Positions 34,037-42,338 of a DNA stretch of 64,000 bases are shown in pieces; positions within the stretch are counted from its first letter, which is position 1; the number at the start of each line of letters is the position of its first letter. The stretch is from positions 1-64,000 of the forward strand of contig NZ_MLBF01000019.1 of the NCBI RefSeq assembly GCF_001936615.1. The letters run 5' to 3'. The notes below the pieces were generated by a model. That model saw only the letters and a program-made list of their open reading frames with translations, had not been told where the DNA came from and searched no databases. The position numbers were made by a program, and so were the translations under genes. Origin of the DNA: Desulfosporosinus metallidurans (GTDB taxonomy: Bacteria; Bacillota; Desulfitobacteriia; Desulfitobacteriales; Desulfitobacteriaceae).

Positions 34037-34909
34037 TTAAAACATCCCGCCGAGGGATTTGATGATCTCCAATGCGATGATCATAAGATAGGTCAGCAGA
34101 AAACACATCAGCATTAGAAAGGAAAAGATGCGGATTTTGGGCGGTATCTTCTGTGCCTGAGTTTTGAGGCGCTGCAGCTCAAGCAATTTAAAGTCATGGG
34201 CAATCATCTGAAAATAGACCGCTCCATCGTCGCCACGAAGCACACCGATAAGCCCTCGAACCACATCGGAGAGTTGCGGGGAATTGAGCCTTGCCTCAAA
34301 CCTTGTCAGTGCTGCTTCGTAGCTGGAGGAACGCATATCCGCGCAGACAATGTCCAATTCACCAGCGAAAGTGCTACCTGCATTCTTCTTGAAATTCTCC
34401 ATAATGGACAACACATCACGACTGTTTTTCAAGCCTTGCTCTACGGTAGCTACAAACCTCGGCAGCTCGCTTTCAATTAGATCCCTCTTGGCTCTCAGGC
34501 ACTCATCGGCTCTTTGACTCTCTTGGAAATAGACTGCCACCGCAAGCAATACAAGCACCGGGGACAGCAGGGGTAAAAGCAAAAGACAGGGGATTATTCC
34601 GAGGAATATTGCTCCTGCCTTGACATATACGTAAGCCGTGTAGGTTTCGGGAGTCATTTGGATGCCTGCTGCTTTGAGGATGCTTTTCAGACGGCTTTTC
34701 TTGTATTCATCCATGCGGATCAGCCTGGAGACTTTAACCGCCGCATCCAAGAACAGCGCTTCCATCGTCCTGGACAACTTTTTGTCTTGCCGCCCTGTAT
34801 TGATCATCGCTTTGGATGCTTTCACAGTTGGCAGCTTTAAGATATCCGCAAAAACAAAAAAGAGCCCCAGGGCAAGGAAGACTGCGAATAAAAATAGTAG
34901 GGATATCAA
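34037..34909 (-). CDS. tadC: TadC-like inner-membrane platform protein (set 1)
   Basis: It has 290 residues with a TTG start after GGAGGTG. It has an N-terminal helix, two central helices (AGAIFLGIIPCLLLLPLLSP) and a C-terminal helix (LLTYLMIIALEIIKSLGGMF). The GspF-type domain lies in the middle (ELPRFVATVEQGLKNSRDVL). TadB and TadC form the platform that couples the ATPase to pilin assembly. Confidence 0.85.
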   Translation of the reverse strand: MISLLFLFAVFLALGLFFVFADILKLPTVKASKAMINTGRQDKKLSRTMEALFLDAAVKVSRLIRMDEYKKSRLKSILKAAGIQMTPETYTAYVYVKAGAIFLGIIPCLLLLPLLSPVLVLLAVAVYFQESQRADECLRAKRDLIESELPRFVATVEQGLKNSRDVLSIMENFKKNAGSTFAGELDIVCADMRSSSYEAALTRFEARLNSPQLSDVVRGLIGVLRGDDGAVYFQMIAHDFKLLELQRLKTQAQKIPPKIRIFSFLMLMCFLLTYLMIIALEIIKSLGGMF

Positions 34910-34916
34910 TTTATTT

Positions 34917-35846
34917 TCACCTCCTAAACTCGATGGGCTTGGTCAGCTTAATCACAAAAGCTGTTGAAACAAAAATCAAAACCGCCGTCACAGCAAGAAC
35001 GATTTGTCCTATTACCGTATGCATCAGCGTATTGTACCAGGAATGATTCAAGGCATACATGAGGGGAATGTTGCCGATGACGAGGATCACCATGATGCTG
35101 AATTCCTTTCTCGGCTCGAACATAAGGTATTCAAGCTCCGCGTTGACGATTCGCATATCCGACAGCTTACTTATAATCGGCGTGAGGGTGGTTTTCATTC
35201 CCCGATCATACTGGCAGGCGCTGATGGCATCACACCATTCCTGAAACACTTCATTGTCAATCTTAGGTTTCATTGCTCTCAGGGCTGCATGCACATCAGG
35301 GTTGATCATCTTTATCTGCGTGAGAAACTCAGCGAATATATCACGGACGGGTGGATTTAAGTAGTCAAGGTTTTCCTCTACGGCGGTCAGGATGTCCTCA
35401 TTCCGGAGGTATGCCGTTGTAATAATGGACAGAGCGGTTTCAAGCTCTGCAGCGATATCTTTCTTGTAATGGTTTGCCGTCAGCTTCACATACCAGATGG
35501 GCAGGACCATAAAGCCCCCTGCAAGCACCGGCACAAGGAACATATTTCCCATCACGATGGCAATGGAGGCACCCAGGGCGAATAGTCCAAGGGAGCAGAC
35601 GCAAATCAGAGAAAAGCGGCTGCTTCGGTCAGTCAGCTTGAGGATGTCCTGTACCTCCATGATTTCTCTTCGGAAAAAGGAAGGCTTTTTCCGCTGCGTC
35701 GCCTCGTTGATTTCGGCCTTGATGCTTGGGGGTCTTGCGGTCAGGAAACTGAACAGGCTGTCGGCAAATTCTACAGGTGACAGCCTAAGAAGAATAAAAG
35801 CACCGACGATGATGCCGATACAGGCAATAAGTTGAAGCAGGCTCAT
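34917..35846 (-). CDS. tadB: TadB-like inner-membrane platform protein (set 1)
   Basis: It has 309 residues and GspF/TadB architecture: an N-terminal helix, a helix pair near 80-125, the cytoplasmic domain (ELETALSIITTAYLRNEDIL) and two C-terminal helices. It overlaps the CpaF gene as ATGA and precedes tadC by seven bases. Confidence 0.87.
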   Translation of the reverse strand: MSLLQLIACIGIIVGAFILLRLSPVEFADSLFSFLTARPPSIKAEINEATQRKKPSFFRREIMEVQDILKLTDRSSRFSLICVCSLGLFALGASIAIVMGNMFLVPVLAGGFMVLPIWYVKLTANHYKKDIAAELETALSIITTAYLRNEDILTAVEENLDYLNPPVRDIFAEFLTQIKMINPDVHAALRAMKPKIDNEVFQEWCDAISACQYDRGMKTTLTPIISKLSDMRIVNAELEYLMFEPRKEFSIMVILVIGNIPLMYALNHSWYNTLMHTVIGQIVLAVTAVLIFVSTAFVIKLTKPIEFRR

Positions 35847-37207
35847 CGATCAGGGCCTCCTTTCAGTATTTTCTTGAGAACCTCCTGGGGCATGCCGTTT
35901 TCTAAAAAACGTTTTTGCAGACTCTCGGAAACGGCATTTTCTTGTTGATGGCTGCCGTTGATAATGAACCTGTCGCCGTCCATCCGGTTCTCGGTGATGT
36001 TGAAGCGGTATAGGCTACGAAAGTTTTTCTGTCCATCCGAGAGGATTTCACACTCCATAACTTCCATCATCTTGCGCTGCTTATCTTCAAGCTGCTTAGT
36101 GAAAACCACAATCGGAAACGCCTCAGTGACAAGGGACATCAGGGTATCATCCGCAATATCGTATTTCCTCTTGCAGAGGGTGACCATCCTGCGCCATGTC
36201 GCTTCACAGGAGTTGCTGTGGATGGTGGTCAGCACGGTATGCCCGGTTCTCGCGGCCTCCTGTGCGGTATAGGCTTCCGAGGAACGCATCTCTCCAACGC
36301 ACACGATTTCAGGATTAAACCGCAGCGCCATATCCAGCAGGCTATCCTGATCAATGTTCTGCTTCTCATTTTCGCTGGAGCGTGTGAGGGTATGAATGAC
36401 ACTGTTAACAATCTTGTCGTCCTTTTTACGCACTAGGGCAAGCTCACGGCTGCCGTTCTCTATGGTAAAAATCCTTTTCGAGTCAGGGATGGTGGTCAGC
36501 AGCCACCCAGCTAGGGTCGTCTTGCCCGATGAGGTGGCTCCTGCCACACACACCGATATGCCATAGCGCAGGCATTCCGAGAGGAAGTCCAGCATCTCTT
36601 CCGTGGCGGTGCCGCCTCTGACAAAGTCAGCCTTTGCTAAGTGCTGCGGATTGACAATTCGAATGGAGGCTGCCACACCCACGTCCTCGTCCACAAGGGG
36701 CGTTTTCAACACGGCAATACGGATATTTTTCGACAGGTGTCCGAGGATGGCAGGGCTGGCATTGTCCAGCACCATACCGGATACATGGAGCATCCTTCGA
36801 ACCACATTGATAGCGTGTTCAGGGGAGTCAAAGTGTTCGTCCAGCTTGACGGTCCGCCCATTGGAATATTGAACCTCAATGTCGTTCCAGGCATTTACAT
36901 CGATTTCTTCAATACCGATGCCGAAGATATATTTAGTTAAAAAGCTGAATTCAGCCATCTCGGTGTAGAGCGCATCTACCAATTTCTCCATGGTCATGTC
37001 CTTTACGGCGATGCGGTAATCCATCAGGTATTTGCTGATGTACCGTTTGACCTGCTCCTTGACCTCGTCTTTGCCGCCATCCAGAATGAGGGTGGAGTAT
37101 TTGCTTGATATATATTCCTGCACATCGCGAAGTACGGCTCCGAAATCCTTGGAAGTGTTGTCCGGGCTAAAAAAAAGGCTGTGGTTTGCCGCTGCAGTGA
37201 TGCTCAT
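35843..37207 (-). CDS. cpaF: CpaF/TadA pilus-assembly ATPase (set 1)
   Basis: It has 454 residues and belongs to the VirB11/PulE secretion ATPase family. Walker A is AGATSSGKTT (223-230), the Asp/Glu box is VGEMRSSEAYTAQEAARTGH, and the His box is TTIHSNS. It energises Tad pilus assembly at the platform. It overlaps CpaE and TadB genes by four bases each. TadA is homologous to VirB11, which the T4SS of this element otherwise lacks. Confidence 0.93.
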   Translation of the reverse strand: MSITAAANHSLFFSPDNTSKDFGAVLRDVQEYISSKYSTLILDGGKDEVKEQVKRYISKYLMDYRIAVKDMTMEKLVDALYTEMAEFSFLTKYIFGIGIEEIDVNAWNDIEVQYSNGRTVKLDEHFDSPEHAINVVRRMLHVSGMVLDNASPAILGHLSKNIRIAVLKTPLVDEDVGVAASIRIVNPQHLAKADFVRGGTATEEMLDFLSECLRYGISVCVAGATSSGKTTLAGWLLTTIPDSKRIFTIENGSRELALVRKKDDKIVNSVIHTLTRSSENEKQNIDQDSLLDMALRFNPEIVCVGEMRSSEAYTAQEAARTGHTVLTTIHSNSCEATWRRMVTLCKRKYDIADDTLMSLVTEAFPIVVFTKQLEDKQRKMMEVMECEILSDGQKNFRSLYRFNITENRMDGDRFIINGSHQQENAVSESLQKRFLENGMPQEVLKKILKGGPDR

Positions 37208-38019
37208 ATCCCAAACACCTCCTTGCTGATTTTTTCAAGTTCCTTGCGAAAGCCTTTGCTGTCTTTCAGGCTCAAGTCCTTGAACAGATCCCCCGACAGA
37301 TACTGCTGCTCCACTTCCTCCGAGTGGGGGATGGTGAAAGTCACGCCGTTTAATATCTGCTCCATGTTCTCCTTGGCCTCATACTGCTTCACATTGGAAG
37401 CGATTTTATACTGCTTGTCGGCATCCCATTTCTGGTCCATCAACAGAGGAAGCTGCGAGGACAGATAGGAAATGGACTTCAAATCACAGTTGACAAGTCG
37501 CAGCACCGCATCGGATTCCATCAGGGAAACCGCCGACAGGATATCGTTGGCAATGATGCTGCCGCAGTCGATAATGACATAGGGCGCAATGTTTCTTAAG
37601 TGTTCGATCAGCTCCACTGCCTGCTCTGCCGTATAGGGCGGATAAGTAAAGACGTTCTCACCTTTCAGCATGCCGATCAGGGTGATATAGCTTTGCTTTT
37701 TGTGCAGCACACAGTTTTGCTTGATGAGATTATCCGTTACATGGGTTGCCGCAAGGATGCTGCCCAGGGATTTTTCACATTCGACATCGGAGGGCGGGCA
37801 GATGCAAGGCAGCGGTGGTGCGGTCATATCACACAGCAGGAGTGCCACATTCTTTCGCTTGCTTGCGAGATGCTTGGCCAGCTTGACACTGACAAGGGTC
37901 TTGCCTGAGGAAGGACTGCCCCATACGGCCAGCACCTGGTTATCGGATTCCGGTTCTGGAGACTGTTGTTCACTGCCGGTTTTGCGGGAGAAAATGCTGG
38001 CGGTTTTAAAATTAATCAT
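37204..38019 (-). CDS. cpaE: CpaE-like ParA/MinD-type ATPase (set 1)
   Basis: It has 271 residues from the ATG at 38019, which follows AAAGGAG. It contains the Walker A-like VWGSPSSGKTLVSVKLAKHL and the Walker B-like YVIIDCGSII. CpaE/TadZ proteins place the Tad machine at the cell membrane. An N-terminal receiver domain, present in CpaE of Caulobacter, is absent. The start overlaps the CpaB stop by eight bases. Confidence 0.8.
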   Translation of the reverse strand: MINFKTASIFSRKTGSEQQSPEPESDNQVLAVWGSPSSGKTLVSVKLAKHLASKRKNVALLLCDMTAPPLPCICPPSDVECEKSLGSILAATHVTDNLIKQNCVLHKKQSYITLIGMLKGENVFTYPPYTAEQAVELIEHLRNIAPYVIIDCGSIIANDILSAVSLMESDAVLRLVNCDLKSISYLSSQLPLLMDQKWDADKQYKIASNVKQYEAKENMEQILNGVTFTIPHSEEVEQQYLSGDLFKDLSLKDSKGFRKELEKISKEVFGI

Positions 38020-38845
38020 GACTATTCGTCTCCTTTTTGAGTACGGTTTGCTTGGGCACGGCAGCATCCTCCTTTGTTGCTGCTTCGTTTTTTACCTCTG
38101 TCTTTGGATAAAGCTTAGCAATTACTGCATCTTGTAATCCTATAAATTTTGCTGCATTATCTTTTGTACCCCTGTAAACAAGAGACAGATGGAGTTTGCC
38201 GTCCGAATCAAGCTCGGCAAGAATTTTAGACTGCTCCGGGGATGCGAGGAGGGTTACGGTAGAAGGCAGAGCCTTTTGATTATCGTTTTTCATGGTATCC
38301 GCTGCCTGTTTTCCACTGTCCGTGTCGTAGCCGGTATTGGCAGTGACTGCAATAACCTCCACATACTGAAGCTCTGCCGGAATGACTGTTGTGCCCTGCT
38401 TCCTGTAGTCGGGAGCGATGACCGAAACGATGTCGCCGGAGATCAGCTTGCCCGATAGACCATTGGAAAAGTTCTTAATGGCGACAGAAATTGCCTGTTT
38501 TTCACCACTCAGGTTATATAAATAGGCATTTCCTTCGGTAGGTACGTCAGCGAGCTTGGCTTTTAAAATGTAGTCACCTGCGAGCAGATCAGTGGTTGCA
38601 TATTTGCCCACTGCGGTATCCGTGCTTTTCACCACATCCTTGGGCAGATTGTAGCTGCCCACTTCAATGGCCTGCACCTTGTCCTTGGTAATCTGATCCC
38701 CTGCTTTGATGTCCTTGGTTACACGGATGAGGCCGACCTTTTGGGATAGGCCTGAATTAAACAGCGGTGTTACTACAAAACAGATGATCAGGGACAGCGC
38801 GATGCAGATTATACCGAGAACGGTCCTGTTTTTTAAAAAGTTCAT
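38012..38845 (-). CDS. cpaB: CpaB-like SAF-domain protein (set 1)
   Basis: It has 277 residues: an N-terminal membrane anchor (VLGIICIALSLIICFVVTPL), a SAF domain (DIKAGDQITKDKVQAIEVGS, then LLAGDYILKAKLAD) and a C-terminal RcpC/CpaB part (GKLISGDIVSVIAPDYRKQG). It acts outside the membrane in pilus assembly. It overlaps the prepilin peptidase gene as ATGA. Confidence 0.88.
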   Translation of the reverse strand: MNFLKNRTVLGIICIALSLIICFVVTPLFNSGLSQKVGLIRVTKDIKAGDQITKDKVQAIEVGSYNLPKDVVKSTDTAVGKYATTDLLAGDYILKAKLADVPTEGNAYLYNLSGEKQAISVAIKNFSNGLSGKLISGDIVSVIAPDYRKQGTTVIPAELQYVEVIAVTANTGYDTDSGKQAADTMKNDNQKALPSTVTLLASPEQSKILAELDSDGKLHLSLVYRGTKDNAAKFIGLQDAVIAKLYPKTEVKNEAATKEDAAVPKQTVLKKETNSHD

Positions 38846-39285
38846 AAAGCGATTCCTCCTATATTCATGAAGTATATGGCTATACAGCCGATGGCTAGAA
38901 AGGGTGCAAGAGGGAACGATTTTTGGTATTCCCGATTTCGCAGCCTCTGCACTGTAGAATAAACGGCATAAAAAAGAAGCATTGCGGTCAGCGCAAGGAC
39001 GGATGCCGCAATGCCTCCTGTGATGCCGAGGACGATTCCCGATGCTGCCATCAGCTTGATATCTCCCCCACCCATACCGCCGAAAAACAATGCAGCGAGG
39101 AGAAAGGGCAAGGCTGCCAGAATGCCCAGCAGTTTTATAGGTTCAAAAAAAATAAAGCACGTCAGAGCAACAGCCAAGCAAATGGTATCCGGGATGATCC
39201 TTTTTCGGATGTCAAAGATGGTCGCCGCCAGCAGCAGGGCAATAAAAAAACCGCCCTGCAACAGGAGCGGCAGGTTAGCCTGCAT
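38842..39285 (-). CDS. TadV/CpaA-type prepilin peptidase (set 1)
   Basis: It has 147 residues. The two catalytic Asp are in ATIFDIRKRIIPD and GGMGGGDIKLMAA (GxGD). It removes the leader of Flp-type prepilins. The ATG is inside the last codons of the pilin fragment (AACTATGCAGGCTAA), the same arrangement as at 41992. Upstream in-frame codons to 39489 come from the pilin fragment and are not part of the enzyme. Confidence 0.85.
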   Translation of the reverse strand: MQANLPLLLQGGFFIALLLAATIFDIRKRIIPDTICLAVALTCFIFFEPIKLLGILAALPFLLAALFFGGMGGGDIKLMAASGIVLGITGGIAASVLALTAMLLFYAVYSTVQRLRNREYQKSFPLAPFLAIGCIAIYFMNIGGIAL

Positions 39286-39405
39286 AGTTGAACATATCTT
39301 TGATACGCTGGGTAAGTTTGGGGAGTGCATGGTATCTCCAACACTCGCATAGAGTCCTGCAAGCAGCAGAGCGCCCAAAACAACCGCAATTAAAATTTTG
39401 ATGGC
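39275..39405 (-). pseudogene. 5'-truncated, frameshifted copy of the Flp-like pilin
   Basis: The segment encodes AIKILIAVVLGALLLAGLY in one frame and LPKLTQRIKDMFNYAG in another, so it equals the C-terminal half of the pilin at 41992-42225 with a net two-base change (131 instead of 129 bases). The 5' half, with leader and cut site, is missing. It lies directly before the prepilin peptidase gene. Confidence 0.75.
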
Positions 39406-39527
39406 TTTTGTGTACTTTGGATGTATACGATATAATTCCAACCTCCTTAATAACAGGTAGATTTTTTTGTTTGCACACTGTAAAATCATTACTTTACCAC
39501 CTTTGTTTTTAATTTTGTGTATAAAAA

Positions 39528-39559
39528 AACACGACCAAACATTTCTGTTTATCCGTGTT
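39528..39559 (-). terminator. Terminator after the PIN-like gene module
   Basis: AACACG pairs with CGTGTT, inner AAAC pairs with GTTT, and seven T follow on the minus strand. It ends the XRE/ImmA/PIN module. Confidence 0.6.
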
Positions 39560-39587
39560 AATTATCAAGTAATAATATTTGAGTATT

Positions 39588-39749
39588 TCAGTTAGAAAAG
39601 TATGCTCCATACATAGCATCCATTGCCTCGATAAACTTACCCCACTCAAGATTTATATCTTTTTCATGTTTTGTTAGATGATATTGAATTTTATAAATTG
39701 CTTTTAAGTATTTCCTATTGCTTTTACCTTTTTTATAAAGAAAATATAA
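39588..39749 (-). pseudogene. Open frame at the end of the PIN-like gene
   Basis: In the +1 frame relative to the PIN-like gene, 53 codons are open without a start (KKGKSNRKYLKAIYKIQYHL, then WGKFIEAMDAMYGAYFSN). It could be the natural C-terminus of the PIN-like protein after a frameshift, or a separate truncated gene. Confidence 0.3.
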
Positions 39750-40302
39750 TTAACTCATACATGTGTATTGCTTTTTGTTCATCCAGCGAAGTTTTTAATT
39801 CTTCGCAGTTTTTGATCAATTTCAAGGCATTGTCATCATGAGAGGCAAAATAAATTAAATTTTTGGTGCTAATATAGGCAAGAGTTTTTACTTCGCCTCG
39901 ATCGTCCTTATTGTCAAGTTCCGGGATGTACTTGGTATTTTGAGCAATTAGCGCTTCTTTAGTATTTCTAATGATCAATTCTTCTGGAGAAAGCTGACTG
40001 TCTTTGTGTAAAAAGAGCGTAGGTGGAATGGACGTTAATTTTGCATTGACATAATCTCCAGCTTGTCCACTGAAAATTTCATCATTAACTGCTTCATGTA
40101 TAGCTAAATTTTGAAAACAAGAAAAGAGGGGATCAAGCCAATTTGTTATCCAAAAATCCATGGGCATGTCTGGAACGTTGAGCTTGGAATCATTATATCG
40201 GTTAGGCAAGAGAAAAAAATTCGCATCAAGGGTAATGAACTGGTTGGGATCTTGCATGAGGCTTAGGAAAGCCTCATTGACTTTATCAACTTTAACATCC
40301 AT
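39733..40302 (-). CDS. PIN-like nuclease-fold protein
   Basis: It has 189 residues from the ATG at 40302. It has a PIN-like acidic pattern: ITLDANFFLLP (first Asp), AVNDEIF, DDRGEVKTLAY and FASHDDNALKL. PIN proteins cut RNA or DNA. Its start overlaps the stop of the ImmA/IrrE-like peptidase gene, so the three genes XRE, ImmA and PIN form one operon. Such XRE-peptidase-effector sets are typical of stress-induced toxin or defence modules; the effector role here is inferred. Confidence 0.65.
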   Translation of the reverse strand: MDVKVDKVNEAFLSLMQDPNQFITLDANFFLLPNRYNDSKLNVPDMPMDFWITNWLDPLFSCFQNLAIHEAVNDEIFSGQAGDYVNAKLTSIPPTLFLHKDSQLSPEELIIRNTKEALIAQNTKYIPELDNKDDRGEVKTLAYISTKNLIYFASHDDNALKLIKNCEELKTSLDEQKAIHMYELIIFSL

Positions 40303-41182
40303 TTTTGGCGCCCTCTGCGAAAAGCTCATTGAGCTCTGCCGCATCTTCTTCATCAATTTCAAACGCCACTCCAAAATCTTCGGGGTTTTTTCCAAAAAGC
40401 AATAAGTCGTCTGCAAGTTGTGATTCTGATATGATGCCATCTTCGTAATTCCTAACCAGAATTTCAAGGTCAGCAGCCCCTGTACCCACTTTTCGAGTAA
40501 TGTCATTTAACATTTTGAAATCATGTTCATTCGTGGTGAGTCCTATTTTATAATACTCGCCATCCGGACGGCGCTCTTCTATTTGATAAAGCCTATTATA
40601 TATTTCTAGATTGATGCTTCCGGCTTCCAACAACCTTCTGACAATAGATTTATAGGGCAGCCACCACGTGCAGTGAATTCTGGCGATGAAGCGTAAGATA
40701 GTACTTAGCTGTAGGTCGAATAGTTCAGATTTGTCAAATTCGGAAACAACGATTTTTTTAAAGGTATGCAACGGCAAGATAAACTCAGCTGCAAATTTAT
40801 CAGCCAACAGCTCGGTGAAATCACCAGATTTGTCCTCGTCATCACGACTGATATGCCACTGATCTTTTTTGGCATAATGGTAAAGCTCATGCGCAATTGA
40901 AAAAATTTGTTTGTCATAATAATCATTGGTATTTAGACCAATAAAGTTAAAATCAATATCTGCATCTTTTGTGGTAAGAAACATAGCTCCAAAGGATCTG
41001 GTTCCATTATCCTCGATCGGATATTGGACTAAAGTAATGTGTTTCTTTTCCAACAAAAGAAGCAAATCATTGGCAATAGGGGCATCATCGCTGCCTAATG
41101 AATTTCTTTGTTGTTTGGCCAACTCTACAATATCGAACTCTTGTTTTTCTGTTAATGAAGGCAGGCTGCTATTGCTCTTCAT
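40292..41182 (-). CDS. ImmA/IrrE-family metallopeptidase
   Basis: It has 296 residues. The zinc motif is IAHELYHYAKKD (HExxH), with a downstream acidic ELLADKFAAEFILP that supplies the third ligand, as in IrrE and ImmA. These peptidases cleave partner XRE repressors; the XRE gene directly upstream, with a 14-base overlap, is the obvious candidate. The C-terminal 100 residues are an extra helical domain. Confidence 0.85.
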   Translation of the reverse strand: MKSNSSLPSLTEKQEFDIVELAKQQRNSLGSDDAPIANDLLLLLEKKHITLVQYPIEDNGTRSFGAMFLTTKDADIDFNFIGLNTNDYYDKQIFSIAHELYHYAKKDQWHISRDDEDKSGDFTELLADKFAAEFILPLHTFKKIVVSEFDKSELFDLQLSTILRFIARIHCTWWLPYKSIVRRLLEAGSINLEIYNRLYQIEERRPDGEYYKIGLTTNEHDFKMLNDITRKVGTGAADLEILVRNYEDGIISESQLADDLLLFGKNPEDFGVAFEIDEEDAAELNELFAEGAKNGC

Positions 41183-41522
41183 ATAATCTGCTCCTTAATA
41201 CTTTTTGCTTTTTGAGAGTGAGCATCATTGAGAAAAGCTTTTCAATCCCCTCTTCTTCTTTTGGAGTTTTGGCTTGGCCGCGCATAGCAACAAACACATT
41301 TTGAGTTTTATCCTCTTCAATTAATTCTTGTATAGAGAAGTTCAGAGTTTTGCTCAGAACTTCCAATTGAGCAATAGAAGGTACAAAGTCTCTGCGTTCG
41401 ATCCGGCTGATCAACATCCGATTGATGCCTGTTTGATCCTGTAAATCCTGTTGAGACATATTTTTTTCTTTCCGCTTTTTAATCACTAGTTCTGATAACT
41501 TACTTAAAGATATTTTTTCCAT
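41169..41522 (-). CDS. XRE-family repressor
   Basis: It has 117 residues with an N-terminal helix-turn-helix (KEKNMSQQDLQDQTGINRML, then ISRIERRDFVPSIAQLEVLS) and a short C-terminal tail. It is probably the autorepressor of the operon and the cleavage substrate of the overlapping ImmA/IrrE peptidase. Confidence 0.85.
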   Translation of the reverse strand: MEKISLSKLSELVIKKRKEKNMSQQDLQDQTGINRMLISRIERRDFVPSIAQLEVLSKTLNFSIQELIEEDKTQNVFVAMRGQAKTPKEEEGIEKLFSMMLTLKKQKVLRSRLYEEQ

Positions 41523-41564
41523 AAGGATCCTCCCTCCTTCGACAACAAAAACATGTGGCTAAGT

Positions 41565-41621
41565 AATACAGTTTATGTATTGGCACAATATTATGATACT
41601 ATTATTATCAATTAGTGTCAA
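41565..41621 (-). promoter_or_regulatory. Promoter and candidate operator of the XRE operon
   Basis: On the minus strand TTGACA (41616-41621) and TATCAT (41593-41598) are spaced by exactly 17 bases. An inverted repeat AATACA-5-TGTATT (41565-41581) lies between the -10 element and the gene and suits binding by the XRE repressor. The rest of 41523-41917 has two further perfect hairpins (41810-41839 and 41885-41917) and no gene. Confidence 0.55.
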
Positions 41622-41917
41622 TAAATATACATTATCCTCAAGAAGATTAATATTGAGATAATAATAATATCATTCGTTTTGTCTTAAAACTAGTTTTTTT
41701 ATCGATAAGAACAATTTACCACTTAACAATTCATCTGGGTTTTTAAATTTATGGTTCTCTTCAGTCAGCCTTTTTATCAGACTGTGTACGAAGGCAAAAC
41801 ACTTTTGTTGGTTGCGGCATCGTACTCAACGCCGCAACCATCCAAAAAATTTTAGAAATACCACCAGTTTGCTAGCGTATTCCTTGCCATGCTGGTTTTC
41901 AGAAAAACAGCATGGCA

Positions 41918-41991
41918 GAGAGTGTCGAGGATGATCCATTTTCGGATGTCACAGATGATCGCCGCCAGCAGCATAGTAATAAAGCGGCAGA
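41918..41991 (-). pseudogene. Remnant of a prepilin peptidase gene start
   Basis: Downstream of the pilin at 41992 the minus strand is similar to the first part of the prepilin peptidase gene at 39285 (ATGCAGGCTAA, CTGCTGGCGGCGA, GACATCCGAAAA are shared), but has lost bases and stop-free reading. Homology fades at a 10-bp inverted repeat (41885-41917). Confidence 0.65.
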
Positions 41992-42225
41992 TTAGCCTGC
42001 ATAGTTGAACATATCTTTAATGCGTTGGGTAAGTGTTGGGAGCACCGTACTTCCGAATAATGTATAGAGTCCTGCAAGCAGAAGAGCACCAATTACTACT
42101 GCTATTAGAATCTTTATGGCACTGTCCACAAAATTTTCACCGCATTGTGATCTCAGGATGGCTTTGGCCATCAGTGCCTTTCCTGCAATCTGATTCTTTA
42201 CCTTAGTCACATTTTTTCTCATCAT
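41992..42225 (-). CDS. Flp-like pilin, DUF6133-like (set 1)
   Basis: It has 77 residues: a long basic leader (KVKNQIAGKALMAKAILRSQ, then CG), a prepilin-like cut before ENFVDSAIK, a hydrophobic helix (ILIAVVIGALLLAGLY) and an end PTLTQRIKDMFNYAG. It is the intact source of the fragment at 39275-39405 and the probable major pilin of Tad set 1. Confidence 0.75.
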   Translation of the reverse strand: MMRKNVTKVKNQIAGKALMAKAILRSQCGENFVDSAIKILIAVVIGALLLAGLYTLFGSTVLPTLTQRIKDMFNYAG

Positions 42226-42261
42226 GTTTTTGCCTCCATAAATCTATTTTTTTATTGAAAA

Positions 42262-42287
42262 CCCTGCTTTTTCAGCGAAATGCAGGG
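42262..42287 (-). terminator. Terminator-like hairpin upstream of the pilin
   Basis: CCCTGC and GCAGGG enclose 14 bases, with TTTTC following on the minus strand. It lies between the SpoVG-like gene and the pilin gene. Confidence 0.5.
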
Positions 42288-42338
42288 ATTCTCAATCGAG
42301 TCAATTTGTATGTGTTGGCGTTCTACAAAAATTGGACG

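Noticed and set aside
38842..39489. A 215-residue pilin-peptidase fusion protein
   Set aside because: The extra N-terminal part is out-of-frame pilin remnant; the peptidase begins at the ATG at 39285, as at the other junction copy.
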